A stretch of DNA of 64,000 bases from CAVUCH01 sp963697705 (GCA_963697705.1 CAVOPA010000017.1:558001-622000); one strand, 5' to 3'; positions 25,958 through 35,480 are shown, numbered from the stretch's first letter. Notes: generated from the letters alone by a model not told the origin. Numbers and translations: made by a program.

Positions 25958-26965
25958 CTACAGTCCCTTGCTGATCATGAACTTCAGCAGGTCGACGCAC
26001 CGGACGGAGTAGCCCCACTCGTTGTCGTACCACGACAGCGCCTTCACGAAGGTGCCGTTCATCACGGCCGTGTAGGCGGCGTCGACGATCGACGAGTTGG
26101 AATTACCTCGGAAGTCGATCGAGACGAGTGGCTCCTCGCAGACCGCAAGGATGCCCTTCAGCGGGCCAGCCGCGGCCGCCTTGAACGCCGCGTTGATCTC
26201 TTCCTTCGTCGTCGTCTTCTCGACGATGGCGGCGAGGTCGACGACCGAAACGTTGGGCGTCGGCACGCGTATCGAGATGCCATCGAGCTTCCCCTTGAGC
26301 TCGGGCAGCACCTGGCCGACCGCGCTCGCCGCGCCGGTCGTGGTCGGGATCATGGAGAGCGCCGCCGCGCGCGCGCGCCGCAGGTCCTTGTGCGGCAGAT
26401 CCAGCAGTTGCTGATCGTTCGTGTACGAGTGAATGGTGGTCATCCAGCCCTGGACGATCTTGAACTCGTCGTTCAGCACCTTCGCGAGAGGCGCCAGGCA
26501 GTTGGTGGTGCACGACGCGTTCGAGATGATGTGGTGCTTCGCCGGGTCGTAGGTCTCGTTGTTCACGCCCATGACTGTCATCAGGTCGGGCTTCTTGCCC
26601 GGCGCCGTGATGATGACCTTCTTCGCGCCGGCTGTGAGGTGTTTGGCAGCCGCATCGCGGTCGGTGAACAGGCCGGTGCCCTCGAAGACGACCTCGACGC
26701 CCAGGTCCTTCCAAGGGAGCTGCGCGGGATCCTTGACCGAGAGGACCTTGAAGCTGTCGCCGTTGACCGAGATGGAGTCGCCCTCCGCCTTGACGTCGGC
26801 GTTGAGGTTGCCCAGGATCGAGTCGTACTTGAAGAGGTGGGCCAGTGTCGCGGTATTCGTCAGGTCGTTGACCGCAACGAAGTCGATGTCGTGGTTTCCA
26901 AGGGCGGCGCGCATGATATTGCGGCCGATGCGCCCGAATCCGTTGATGCCAACTTTGACGGCCAT
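25958..26965 (-). CDS. gap: Glyceraldehyde-3-phosphate dehydrogenase, type I
   Basis: The protein has 335 residues; GGAGG lies 8 bases before the ATG. The NAD-binding GINGFGRIGRN is at 6-16. The catalytic cysteine is C152 in SNASCTTNCLAPL. IRVPTPNVSVVDLAAIV and the C-terminal SWYDNEWGYSVRCVDL are canonical. It makes 1,3-bisphosphoglycerate with NAD in the cytoplasm and heads the gap-pgk-tpiA run. It diverges from the waaA operon with a 282-base gap that should hold both promoters. Confidence 0.97.
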   Translation of the reverse strand: MAVKVGINGFGRIGRNIMRAALGNHDIDFVAVNDLTNTATLAHLFKYDSILGNLNADVKAEGDSISVNGDSFKVLSVKDPAQLPWKDLGVEVVFEGTGLFTDRDAAAKHLTAGAKKVIITAPGKKPDLMTVMGVNNETYDPAKHHIISNASCTTNCLAPLAKVLNDEFKIVQGWMTTIHSYTNDQQLLDLPHKDLRRARAAALSMIPTTTGAASAVGQVLPELKGKLDGISIRVPTPNVSVVDLAAIVEKTTTKEEINAAFKAAAAGPLKGILAVCEEPLVSIDFRGNSNSSIVDAAYTAVMNGTFVKALSWYDNEWGYSVRCVDLLKFMISKGL

Positions 26966-27247
26966 GATGAATACCTCCGCGTGCGTTCGGGTAGCGACAG
27001 GATGACGGCTGCCGGGATGAGTGCAGGTGGTGATGCGTGAGCGGGGCCGGCGACGGTCTCGTCATCGGGAGACCCGCATCTCAGCCCACTCGCAGATTCT
27101 AATGAACGCCTTGCGTGGGGTCAACGCGGCGACTATACTTCTCCGAAGAAAAGGCCCTTCGTTTTCACAGGTTTACAGGCATCGACGCGAATCGCCGGCA
27201 GGCGCGTTTCACCGCGTGCGCCAGGGGTAGGCGAGGAGCGGCGCCCC

Positions 27248-28573
27248 GTGCGCATGTATCTCATCTACAGCCTCCTGCTCGTGGTCATAGCCCTGGCCGG
27301 CTCGCCGTGGTTCGCCTGGCAGGCGCTGCGTCACCGGAAGTACATCGGCAGCGTGCGCGAGCGCCTGGGGCGGCTGCCGGTGTCCTTGAACCTCGATGGC
27401 GAGCCATCAATCTGGGTGCACGCGGTGTCGGTCGGCGAAGTGCTCGCGGCGCGCCCACTCGTCCAGTCGCTGAAGGCGCGATACCCCGGGCTTCGGCTCT
27501 TCGTCTCCACCACGACGATTGCAGGACAGCAGGTCGCCCGCGGCATCGCCGACGCCGACGGAGTGTTCTACTTCCCGTTCGACTTCACGTTCATCGTGCG
27601 GCGCGTGCTCGACGTGCTGCGGCCGCGGCTGTTCGTCATGGTCGAAAGCGAGATCTGGCCCAACCTGCTGCGCGAGTGCCGCCGCCGGAACGTGAAGATC
27701 GCCGTCGTCAACGGTCGCATCTCGAAGCGGTCCTATCCTCGCTACCGGCTGGCCCGCGCGTTCTTCCGCCGCGTGCTGGCGCTCGTCGATCGCTTCTGCA
27801 TGCAGAGCGACGAGTCGGCGCGCCGCATCATCGCCATCGGCGCCGACCCTGCGCGAGTCAACGTGACCGGCAGCCTCAAGTTCGACGCCGCGGCGTTGCC
27901 GCCGGTCGCGCGTGGACGGGAGCGCGTGCTCCGGTTCTTCCGCGTGTCGCCCGCGCGCCAGGTGATTGTCGCGGGCAGCACCATGCGGGGCGAAGAGCTA
28001 CCCGTCCTGCGCGCGTTCCGCCGGGTCAAGACCACGGCTCCTGGCGCGCTGCTGCTGCTCGCGCCGCGCCACGCCGAGCGTTTCGAGGAGGCGATGCACC
28101 TGGCGCGCGGTGAGGGGTTCGCCGTGTTGAAGCGATCGGAACTGCCGATCGACGTCGAGCCGCGCGCCGACGTCATCGTCGTCGATACCATCGGCGAGCT
28201 CGCGCAGCTGTACCAGCTCGCGACGGTTGCGTTCGTCGGCGGCAGCCTGGTCGAGACTGGCGGGCACAACATCCTCGAGCCGGCTGTCTTCGGCCGTCCG
28301 ATCGTGTTCGGCCCGTTCATGCACAACTTCGCGGAGATCACGCGCGAGTTCCTCGTTCATGATGCGGCCGTGCAGGTGCAGTCGGAACGGGAACTGGAAC
28401 AGGTGCTCGTCTCGTTGCTGACGGACCCCGTGCGGCGCGCCGGTCTCGGTGCGGCCGCGCGGGCCCTCGTGGAGGCGAACCGCGGCGCGAAGGACCGCAC
28501 CATGGACGCAATCGGGCGGCTGCTGCCGCCGGGCCGTCCCGCCACCATTCACCCGTTCCGCGTAGTTCACTGA
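27248..28573 (+). CDS. waaA: 3-deoxy-D-manno-octulosonic acid transferase
   Basis: It starts at a GTG (ATG two codons on) after GAGGAG; 441 residues. An N-terminal membrane anchor (MYLIYSLLLVVIALAGSPWF) is followed by a GT-B glycosyltransferase with WVHAVSVGEVLAARPLV, FVSTTTIAGQQVARG, VESEIWPNLLREC, NGRISKRSYPRYR and the C-terminal GGSLVETGGHNILEPAVFG. These are the KdtA/WaaA signatures. It adds Kdo from CMP-Kdo to lipid IVA at the inner membrane. It is the first gene of the lipid A and core operon. Confidence 0.95.
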   Translation: MRMYLIYSLLLVVIALAGSPWFAWQALRHRKYIGSVRERLGRLPVSLNLDGEPSIWVHAVSVGEVLAARPLVQSLKARYPGLRLFVSTTTIAGQQVARGIADADGVFYFPFDFTFIVRRVLDVLRPRLFVMVESEIWPNLLRECRRRNVKIAVVNGRISKRSYPRYRLARAFFRRVLALVDRFCMQSDESARRIIAIGADPARVNVTGSLKFDAAALPPVARGRERVLRFFRVSPARQVIVAGSTMRGEELPVLRAFRRVKTTAPGALLLLAPRHAERFEEAMHLARGEGFAVLKRSELPIDVEPRADVIVVDTIGELAQLYQLATVAFVGGSLVETGGHNILEPAVFGRPIVFGPFMHNFAEITREFLVHDAAVQVQSERELEQVLVSLLTDPVRRAGLGAAARALVEANRGAKDRTMDAIGRLLPPGRPATIHPFRVVH

Positions 28574-28592
28574 TCGGCGCGGACGTGATCCG

Positions 28593-29618
28593 TTGAGCCT
28601 CTTCTACGCCCAGCTCGCTCGTGCCCGCCGCCGGTTCTATTGGTCGCGGCCGGAACGCCGCCGCCGGCTGGCGAGGCCGGTCATCAGCGTCGGAAACCTG
28701 TCGGTCGGTGGCAGCGGCAAGACACCGGCGGTCGAGCTGATCGCGCGCTTGCTGCACGCCGCCGGGCGACGGCCGGCGGTGCTCACGCGCGGGTACGGCC
28801 GCGCGCTGTCGACCGACGGCGCGCTGGTCGTCAGCGACGGCCTGCATGTCGTCGCCGATCTCGCCTGCGCTGGCGACGAGCCGCTGATGCTCGCACGCAA
28901 CCTGCCCGGCGTCGTCGTCATCGTCTCGGCCGATCGCTACCTGGCGGGGCGGCTCGCCGAGCGCCGGTTTGGCTGCGACGTCCACCTGCTCGACGACGGG
29001 TTTCAGCACCTGCAGCTCGCGCGCGACATCGACCTGCTGCTCGCCGGCGACGAAGACATCGATCGGCCGTCCGTGCTGCCGGCGGGACGGTTGCGCGAGC
29101 CGCTCGATGCGGCGCGGTGTGCCGACGCCCTGCTGTGGTCTGGTCCGGCGCGCGACGCGCGCAGCGCCGGCGAGCGGCTGGGGCTGACGACCGCCTTCGA
29201 TGTGCGCCGCTCTCCGGGCAGCCTGCACGGTGCGCCGTTTGGCGACGTGCGCCCATCGCCGGGCGCGCGCATCATCGCTGTATCGGCGATCGCCAGGCCG
29301 CGCCCGTTTGCCGAGGGTTTGCGCGCCGCTGGTTTCGACGTGGCGAGCGAACTGACCTGGCCGGATCATCACCGGTTCACGGTGCGCGACGTGGACCGCA
29401 TCCGCAGGGCTGTTATCGAGTCGGGCGCGAGCGGCATCGTCACCACCGAGAAGGACATGGTGCGCCTGCTGCCGTTCCGGCCGCTGCCGTTTGCGGCTGC
29501 GTGGCAGCGCCTGGATTTGCGCATCGAACCCGCTGACGCGTTCGGCGCGTGGATCACGGAGCGTCTGCGCGAGGCGGACACGCGGGTCGCGGCACGCGTC
29601 GCGGAGACCGCGGCATGA
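28593..29618 (+). CDS. lpxK: Tetraacyldisaccharide 4'-kinase
   Basis: It starts at a TTG, 19 bases after waaA; 341 residues. The Walker A-like loop is SVGNLSVGGSGKTP (33-46). RPAVLTRGYGRA, GDEPLMLARNLPGV and DVHLLDDGFQHLQLARDIDL are strong LpxK motifs, and TEKDMVRLLPF is near the end. It phosphorylates the 4' position of the lipid A disaccharide at the inner membrane. The stop overlaps the next start (ATGA). Confidence 0.95.
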   Translation: MSLFYAQLARARRRFYWSRPERRRRLARPVISVGNLSVGGSGKTPAVELIARLLHAAGRRPAVLTRGYGRALSTDGALVVSDGLHVVADLACAGDEPLMLARNLPGVVVIVSADRYLAGRLAERRFGCDVHLLDDGFQHLQLARDIDLLLAGDEDIDRPSVLPAGRLREPLDAARCADALLWSGPARDARSAGERLGLTTAFDVRRSPGSLHGAPFGDVRPSPGARIIAVSAIARPRPFAEGLRAAGFDVASELTWPDHHRFTVRDVDRIRRAVIESGASGIVTTEKDMVRLLPFRPLPFAAAWQRLDLRIEPADAFGAWITERLREADTRVAARVAETAA

Positions 29619-30541
29619 GGCACCGGCTCGAGCTCGCCGCGGTGCGCATCGTGCGTGGCGTGATCGGCGCGATGCCCGGGGCGCTGGCGCGCCCGTGCGG
29701 CAGGCTCCTCGGCTACGCGTTCTATGTGTTCGATCGCGTGCATCGCCGTGTCGCCGATACCAATCTCGCCATGGCCTTTCCCCAGCGGACGGCCGACGAG
29801 CGGCGCACGATCACGCGGGAGATGTTCGGGCACTTCGGCTGCCTGCTGCTGGAGCTCCTCAAGTTCAGCACGCTCACCCGGGACGAGATGGATCGCCTGG
29901 TGGAATACGAGGGCGACGACCGCGCCCGCGCGGCGTATGCGCAGGGGAAGGGCGTGCTCTTCTTCACCGGCCACTTCGGGTACTGGGAGATCAACGCGAT
30001 CATCCATGCGCTCCGGGTCGAGCCGTTGGCGGTGCTGGCGCGGCCGCTCGACAACCCGGGCCTGCACCAGCTGCTCGAAGACGTGCGGACGTGCACCGGC
30101 AACACTGTCATCTATCGCCAGGGCGCGATCCGGCGCGTGCTGCGGGTACTCCAGGCGAAGCACGCCGTCGCGATGCTGATCGATCAGCACATGCACAGCC
30201 CAGACGCGATCTACGTGAGCTTCTTCGAACGCCCGGCGGCGACGACCTCGATGCTCGCCGCACTCGCGCTCAGGACCGGCGCGCCGGTGCTGCCCGTGTT
30301 CGCCCTGCCGTTGCCAGGCGGACGCTATCGCATGATCTACGAGCGCGCCGTGGACCCGCCCGACGCCGATACCCCGGATGCCGTGCGCGAGTTCACGCAG
30401 CGGTGCACCGACGTGCTCGAGATGTACGTGCGGCGTCATCCGTCGCTCTGGCTCTGGATGCACCGGCGATGGCGTGACGCGCCGCTGCCGGCAGGGACGC
30501 CCGGCATGTTCCCGCCGGCGCGTGACGAGGAGTCGGAGTGA
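29615..30541 (+). CDS. Lipid A biosynthesis lauroyl/myristoyl acyltransferase (LpxL/HtrB family)
   Basis: The protein has 308 residues. It has the LPLAT fold with the catalytic H-x4-E in FFTGHFGYWE, an upstream LKFSTLTRDEMDRLVEYEG, and AVAMLIDQHMHSPDAIYVSF followed by LALRTGAPVLPVFALPLPGG. These match HtrB-type acyltransferases that add secondary acyl chains to Kdo2-lipid IVA. The acyl chain cannot be told. It overlaps lpxK by ATGA and waaF by GTGA, so translation is coupled across all three. Confidence 0.9.
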   Translation: MRHRLELAAVRIVRGVIGAMPGALARPCGRLLGYAFYVFDRVHRRVADTNLAMAFPQRTADERRTITREMFGHFGCLLLELLKFSTLTRDEMDRLVEYEGDDRARAAYAQGKGVLFFTGHFGYWEINAIIHALRVEPLAVLARPLDNPGLHQLLEDVRTCTGNTVIYRQGAIRRVLRVLQAKHAVAMLIDQHMHSPDAIYVSFFERPAATTSMLAALALRTGAPVLPVFALPLPGGRYRMIYERAVDPPDADTPDAVREFTQRCTDVLEMYVRRHPSLWLWMHRRWRDAPLPAGTPGMFPPARDEESE

Positions 30542-31602
30542 AGGTCGTCGTGCTGGCCCCGAACTGGCTGGGCGACGTCATCATGGCGCTTCCCGCGCTG
30601 GCGGACGTGCGACGCCACTATGCCGAGGCGACGTTGACGATTGCCGCGCGGCGCCCGCTCGCGGCGCTCGCGACGATGATTCCCGGCGTCGACGGGGGCG
30701 TCCCGCTGGATGGGCGAGGAGGCGCGCGCGTCGTGACGACGCTGCGAGGCGACATCGAGCGTCTGCGGAACCGTCAGTTCGATGCGGCGCTCCTCCTCCC
30801 GAACTCCTTCCACGCCGCGCTGCTCGTGCACCAGGCGCGGATTCCCGAGCGCTGGGGCTTTCGCGCCGATGTGCGCGCGCCGCTGCTGACCTGTGCCGTG
30901 CCGAAACCGCGCGGGGTGCGGCTGCACCAGTCCGAGTACTACCAGCACCTGACGCGGGAGCTCGGCATCCCGCCCGGGCCGCGTGTCGCCGAGATTCGCG
31001 TCGGCGACGAGCACCGCGCCGCCGCCGATCGCCTGCTGGCCGAACACGGGTGGGACGGGAGACCGCTCGTCGGCGTCGCGCCTGGCGCCGCGTACGGATG
31101 GGCGAAGCGGTGGCCGCCTGAGCGGATGGGCCAGCTGGCTGCGCGACTCGCCCGGGATGCCGGCGCTGGCGTCGTCATCGTCGGGGCCGCGGCCGATCGC
31201 GAGACGGTCGATATCGTCGTCGCAGCTGCGCGGGCAGCTGGCGCTGCTGCGGCCGCGATCCTCGACCTCGCCGGTAAGACCGACCTGCCGGCGCTCGCAG
31301 GCGTGCTGGCGCGCTGCCGCAGCTTCGTCTCGAACGACTCGGGAGCGATGCACCTGGCCGCGGCCGTGGACGTGCCCGTGGTCGGTATCTTCGGTCCCAC
31401 CCGTGAATGGGCGACGTCACCGCTGCCGGGCCGGCGCGGCCTCGATACCGCGATCGTCCACACCGACGTGTGGTGCCGCCCCTGCATGCTGCGCACGTGC
31501 CCGATCGATCACCGCTGCATGACCGGGATCGCGGTCGACGATGTGATCGCGCCGGTGCTCGTATCGCTCGGCCATGCGCCCGCCTCGAGGGAGACGCCGT
31601 GA
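30538..31602 (+). CDS. waaF: ADP-heptose:LPS heptosyltransferase II
   Basis: It starts at a GTG overlapping the previous stop; 354 residues. KVVVLAPNWLGDVIMALPAL is the typical WaaF start. LLPNSFHAALLVHQARIPER and RWGFRADVRAP-like sequence follow, then VGVAPGAAYGWAKRWPPERM and SNDSGAMHLAAAVDVPVVGI. The end has RTCPIDHRCMTGI, the cysteine motif seen in WaaF. It transfers the second heptose to the LPS inner core on the cytoplasmic face. Confidence 0.92.
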   Translation: MKVVVLAPNWLGDVIMALPALADVRRHYAEATLTIAARRPLAALATMIPGVDGGVPLDGRGGARVVTTLRGDIERLRNRQFDAALLLPNSFHAALLVHQARIPERWGFRADVRAPLLTCAVPKPRGVRLHQSEYYQHLTRELGIPPGPRVAEIRVGDEHRAAADRLLAEHGWDGRPLVGVAPGAAYGWAKRWPPERMGQLAARLARDAGAGVVIVGAAADRETVDIVVAAARAAGAAAAAILDLAGKTDLPALAGVLARCRSFVSNDSGAMHLAAAVDVPVVGIFGPTREWATSPLPGRRGLDTAIVHTDVWCRPCMLRTCPIDHRCMTGIAVDDVIAPVLVSLGHAPASRETP

Positions 31603-32174
31603 GGGCGGCGGTGTTCCTCGATCGCGATGGCACGGTCATCGAGGAACGTGGCTATCTCGGACGCCTCGACCTGATCGAGGTGTTCCCCTGGTCGGCCGAG
31701 GCGATCCACCTGCTCAACGAGGCGGGCTACGCAGTCGTCATCGTCACCAACCAGGCGGGCATCGCCCGGGGGCTCTTCGACGACGGCTTCGTGCAGGCAG
31801 CGCACGCGCGCCTCGATGCGCTGCTGCGAGAGCAGGGGGCCGTCGTGGACGGGTATTATTACTGTCCGCATCACCCGGACGGCATCGTCGACCGGTATCG
31901 CATCCGGTGCGGCTGCCGCAAGCCGGCGCCGGGGATGGTGCAGCAGGCGGCGGCCGATCTGAATCTCGACGTGCAGCGATCGTTCGTGGTCGGCGACAAG
32001 TGGCTCGACGTCGGCCTCGCGAGAAACGCCGGCGCGCGCGGCGTGCTGGTGCGCACCGGCTATGCCGGCGGTGAAGAGCCGATGCCGCCCCCGGGATGTG
32101 AGCCCGAGGTGATCGTAGACACGCTGCTCGATGCCGTTCGCTGGATCCTCGCCGCGCCCGCGGTGACATGCTGA
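31599..32174 (+). CDS. gmhB: D-glycero-beta-D-manno-heptose-1,7-bisphosphate 7-phosphatase
   Basis: It starts at a GTG overlapping waaF's stop; 191 residues. It is a HAD phosphatase: FLDRDGTV gives nucleophile D8 and acid D10, VTNQAGIARG is motif II, and CPHHPDG with CGCRKPAPGM holds the zinc cysteines and motif III lysine, with GDKWLDV as motif IV. The reaction removes the C7 phosphate in the ADP-heptose pathway. It overlaps rfaE1 by 7 bases. Confidence 0.93.
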   Translation: MRAAVFLDRDGTVIEERGYLGRLDLIEVFPWSAEAIHLLNEAGYAVVIVTNQAGIARGLFDDGFVQAAHARLDALLREQGAVVDGYYYCPHHPDGIVDRYRIRCGCRKPAPGMVQQAAADLNLDVQRSFVVGDKWLDVGLARNAGARGVLVRTGYAGGEEPMPPPGCEPEVIVDTLLDAVRWILAAPAVTC

Positions 32175-33229
32175 GACCCATGCCACGTCAATCGCCGGTG
32201 CCAGCCGATCGCACGGTGCGCCTGCTCGCGCTCGTCGACCGCTTCCCGTCCCGCCGCGTTGCGGTCGTCGGCGATCTGATGGCCGACGAGTTCATCTACG
32301 GCCGCGTGGAGCGCGTCTCGCGCGAAGCGCCCGTGTTGATCCTGCGCTACGACACGACGGTGGTCGTCCCTGGCGGCGCCGGCAACGCCGCCAACAACGT
32401 CGCCGCCCTCGGCGCGCGCGTCCGGCTGGCGGGTGTCGTCGGCCGCGACGAGCCGGGCCGCCGCATGCTCGACGCGCTGCACGCGCGCATCAGCCGCACG
32501 CAGGTGCTGGCGCCGGCAGCGTACGACACGCCGGTCAAGACACGCATCCTGGCCGGCGGCGTGCATTCGGCCAAGCAGCAGGTGGTGCGAATCGATCGGA
32601 TCACCAACGGCGCACCCGACAGCGCGATGCGCCGCGCGTTCGAGACGCGCGTGCTCGCCGTCGCCCGACGGGTTGATGCCGTGCTCGTGTCCGACTACGG
32701 GTCGGGACTGGTGACGCCTGTCCTCGTCGCGCGTGTACGGCGGGCGCTCTGGCGTGACGGCACGCGCGCCGTACCGATCCTCGTGGACTCACGCTATGCG
32801 GTGCAGAACTTCCACGGCGTCACCGCCTCGACGCCCAACGAGTCGGAAGTCGAGCAGATCCTCGGTGTGCGCATCGGCGACGACCTGCGCGCGCTCGAGG
32901 CAGCCGGCCGCGAGATGCTGAGGCGGACCCGGATGCAGGCGCTGCTCGTGACGCGCGGCGGCCGCGGCATGGCGCTCTTCGAGCCGGGACAGCCGACCGA
33001 GCACATCCCGATCTTCGGTTCCGACGAGATCGCCGACGTCACCGGCGCGGGCGACACGGTGATCGCGACAATGACGCTGGCGCTGTCGGCCGGCGCAAGT
33101 TTCGCGGACGCCGCTCACCTCGCGAACTACGCCGGCGGCATCGTCGTGATGAAGCGCGGCACGGCTACGGTGGCCGTCGAGGAATTGCGGCAAGCGATAC
33201 AGGGCTCGAGGCAACGGGCTAGAGGCTAG
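32168..33229 (+). CDS. rfaE1: D-glycero-beta-D-manno-heptose-7-phosphate kinase (HldE N-terminal domain as separate gene)
   Basis: The protein has 353 residues with a PfkB fold: VAVVGDLMADEFIYGRVERV, VVPGGAGNAANNVAALGARV, TASTPNESEVEQILGV, and the catalytic DVTGAGDTVIATMTLALSAG. It phosphorylates heptose 7-phosphate at C1. In many bacteria it is fused to the adenylyltransferase as HldE; here the second activity is a separate downstream gene. Confidence 0.93.
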   Translation: MLRPMPRQSPVPADRTVRLLALVDRFPSRRVAVVGDLMADEFIYGRVERVSREAPVLILRYDTTVVVPGGAGNAANNVAALGARVRLAGVVGRDEPGRRMLDALHARISRTQVLAPAAYDTPVKTRILAGGVHSAKQQVVRIDRITNGAPDSAMRRAFETRVLAVARRVDAVLVSDYGSGLVTPVLVARVRRALWRDGTRAVPILVDSRYAVQNFHGVTASTPNESEVEQILGVRIGDDLRALEAAGREMLRRTRMQALLVTRGGRGMALFEPGQPTEHIPIFGSDEIADVTGAGDTVIATMTLALSAGASFADAAHLANYAGGIVVMKRGTATVAVEELRQAIQGSRQRARG

Positions 33230-33369
33230 GGGCTGAAGGCCAAGGGCGGTCTTGGAGACCCGATCGGTTTGCGAAGCCCGGTAGCCTTTCCAGTTCCAGC
33301 CTCGCAGCCTCGCAGCCTCCAGCCTCCAGCCTCGCAGCCTTCCGCCTCGCAGCCCCCCTTTCCCCTAGA
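33230..33369. repeat. CAGCCTCGCAGCCTCCAGCC-type simple repeat between rfaE1 and rfaE2
   Basis: The gap holds AACGGGCTAGAGGCTAGGGG and then CCTCGCAGCCTCGCAGCC-type repeats, related to the GGGCT-type repeats around pgk. It is the only sizeable gap inside the operon, so an internal promoter or processing site is possible. Confidence 0.5.
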
Positions 33370-33862
33370 ATGTCCCGCATGCCCGTCCTCTTACTCCCCG
33401 ATCTCGTTGAGCAGATCGCCCGTGACCGCGACGCCGGCCGGACGGTGGCCCTCGCGAACGGGTGTTTCGACGTCCTGCACGTGGGGCACGTGCGGTATCT
33501 CGAGGGCGCGGCCACCGAGGCCGATTGCCTCGTGGTGGCGGTGAACGACGACGCAGTCGGTCACGACGCTCAAGGGCGAGGGCCGGCCGATCATGCCTGC
33601 CGCCGACCGCGCGGAGCTCGTGGCGGCGCTTCGTCCCGTCGACTATGTCGTTGTCTTCCCGGGGCGCACGGTGGCGGAGGTGCTGGAGGCGATCAGGCCA
33701 GATGTCCATTGCAAGGGCACCGATTACACCGTGGAGTCCGTGCCCGAGCGGGCGGTCGTTGCCGCCTACGGGGGGCGGACCGCGATCGTCGGTGATCCCA
33801 AGGACCACTCCACGCGGGAACTGCTGGCGCGGGTGCGGGAGCGAGGGGCGCCGTCCTCGTGA
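33370..33862 (+). CDS. rfaE2: D-beta-D-heptose 1-phosphate adenylyltransferase (frameshifted)
   Basis: The first part has the nucleotidyltransferase start TVALANGCFDVLHVGHVRYL with the HxGH motif. At about 33549-33555 one extra base (or two missing) shifts the frame. The continuation SVTTLKGEGRPIMPAADRAE, then DVHCKGTDYTVESVPERAVV, completes a normal length of about 160 residues. It makes ADP-heptose from heptose 1-phosphate and ATP. Because this step is needed by the flanking intact genes, a consensus error is more likely than a real mutation. Its stop overlaps waaC (GTGA). Confidence 0.85.
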
Positions 33863-34843
33863 AGATCCTGATCGTCCGGCTCGGGGCGCTCGGCGACATC
33901 GTGCACACGGTGCCCGCGGTGGCGGCGCTGCGGCGCGGCCTGCCGTCTGCGCAGATCGACTGGCTGGTCGATGAGCGCCACCGTGAAGTGGTGGATCTGG
34001 TCCACGGCATCGACACACGGATCGCGGTCGATCCTTCGGGCAAGTGGCGTGAGCTGCCCGCGATCGTGCGGCGGCTGCGCGCGACGCATTACGACGCAGC
34101 GCTGGACTTCCAGGGGCTGCTCAAATCGGCCGTCCTGGCGCGGTTGTCGGGGGCGGTGCGCGTGGCGGGATTCTCCCGGCATGCGCTGCGGGAGCGCACG
34201 GCTGCCGTGTTCTATACACGAGCATCGCGGCGTGCCGCGCGGCCAGCACGTGATCGGGAAGAACCTCCGCCTCGCAAGCGTCCTCGGGGTGGACGTATCG
34301 GACGTCGCGTTTCCGTTCGACGTGCCGCGGCAGCAGCCCGCGGTCGACGGGCCGTATGCGATCCTGAATCCGGGCGCCGCGTGGCCCAACAAGCGCTGGC
34401 CGCCGGGCTGTTTCGGCGAGATCGCCTCGTGGCTGCGAGATCGGCACGGGCTCCCCTCGCTCGTGCTGTGGGGCCCGGCGGAAGGAGACCTGGCGCGCGC
34501 GGTCGCGGAGGCGTCGGGCGGCGCGGCGCGCCCGGCGCCGCCGACGCGGATCGGCGACGTGCTCGCGCTCGCCCGCGGCGCCCGGCTCATGGTATCGGGC
34601 GACACCGGGCCGCTCCACCTGGCGGCTGCGGTCGGCACGCCCATCGTCGGGCTGTACGGTCCCACGAGTCCCGAGCGGAACGGCCCGTGGCGCTCCGCCG
34701 ACGTGTCGATCTCGCGCAATCGTGAATGTGTGTGCCACCACCAGCGGCGCTGCCACCATCGCCATCGGCGCCCCTGCATCGAGCACATCACCGTGGCGGA
34801 GGTGCGCGAGGCCATCGACCAGCGGCTGCGGACGCCACGATGA
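33859..34843 (+). CDS. waaC: ADP-heptose:LPS heptosyltransferase I (frameshifted)
   Basis: It starts at a GTG: MKILIVRLGALGDIVHTVPA, the typical WaaC N-terminus, then LDFQGLLKSAVLARLSGAVR. At about 34216-34222 one extra base shifts the frame. The rest, EHRGVPRGQHVIGKNLRLAS, then AILNPGAAWPNKRWPPGCF and SGDTGPLHLAAAVGTPIVGL, is in the next frame. The total of about 327 residues fits the family. It adds the first heptose to Kdo. The C-terminus has clustered Cys and His residues (RECVCHHQRRCHHRHRRPC). The stop overlaps the following gene. Confidence 0.87.
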
Positions 34844-35352
34844 CGGGCCTGCAGCGTCTTGCGCGGCTGCGGGTGCCGCTCGGCTTCTTGTTCGGCGCGT
34901 GCGTGTTCTACTTCGCCCATCCGACGTGGCGAACGCTTGCGGCTGGCGCGGCCATCGGCCTGCTCGGGGAATCGATTCGCCTCTGGGCCGCGGGGCATCT
35001 CGAGAAGAGCCGCGAAGTGACGCGCTCAGGCCCGTATCGGTACACGCGCCACCCGCTCTATCTCGGCTCGTCGGTGATGGCCGCCGGTGTGGCCGTCGGC
35101 GCGGGGTCGTGGGTGGTCGCCGCGCTCGTGGTGCTCTACATGGGCAGCACCATCTCTGCGGCCGTGCGCACGGAAGAAGCGTTCCTCCGCAGCCGCTTCG
35201 GCGACGAGTACGCGGCCTATGCCGAGCGGCGCGCCCCCGAGATGGAGCGCCGCTTCAGCCTCGATCGCGCCTGGCGCAACAAGGAGTATCGAGCGCTGGC
35301 GGGTCTCGTGCTCGCGATCGTGGTCCTCGGGTTGAAAGCCGCCTTCTGGTAA
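34840..35352 (+). CDS. Isoprenylcysteine carboxyl methyltransferase (ICMT)-family membrane protein
   Basis: The protein has 170 residues with an ATGA overlap to waaC. It has four or five hydrophobic segments. The PEMT/ICMT motif is complete: SREVTRSGPYRYTRHPLYLG, and EEAFLRSRFGDEYAAYAERR near the C-terminus. Bacterial members methylate small molecules or lipids using SAM in the membrane; the substrate is unknown. Its place as last gene of the lipid A/heptose operon suggests an envelope lipid or sugar target, which is inference. Confidence 0.85.
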   Translation: MTGLQRLARLRVPLGFLFGACVFYFAHPTWRTLAAGAAIGLLGESIRLWAAGHLEKSREVTRSGPYRYTRHPLYLGSSVMAAGVAVGAGSWVVAALVVLYMGSTISAAVRTEEAFLRSRFGDEYAAYAERRAPEMERRFSLDRAWRNKEYRALAGLVLAIVVLGLKAAFW

Positions 35353-35387
35353 GTGGGCGTCAGTCGCGCCGATCTCCTGTCGTGCCG

Positions 35388-35480
35388 ACCTCAGGCGGTG
35401 CCGACTCCGTGTGCGTCGGTGTGGTGCCGACCCCGTGTAGTGCCGACCTCGTGTAGTGCCGACCTTCAGGTCGGCCGTGA
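35388..35480. repeat. GTGCCGACCT-type palindrome cluster
   Basis: Five short units GTAGTGCCGACC(T/C) with CTCAGG or TTCAGG follow the ICMT gene. The last, GCCGACCTTCAGGTCGGC, is a perfect palindrome. It resembles the CCCGCCTGAAGGCGGGC family in style and may end transcription of the LPS operon. Confidence 0.65.

Noticed and set aside
25601..27040. 479-codon plus-strand frame over gap and pgk
   Set aside because: Antisense of two canonical glycolytic genes.
33549..34222. Programmed frameshifting in rfaE2 and waaC
   Set aside because: No slippery heptamer with downstream structure is evident, and many unrelated genes here show the same type of single-base break. Consensus error is simpler.
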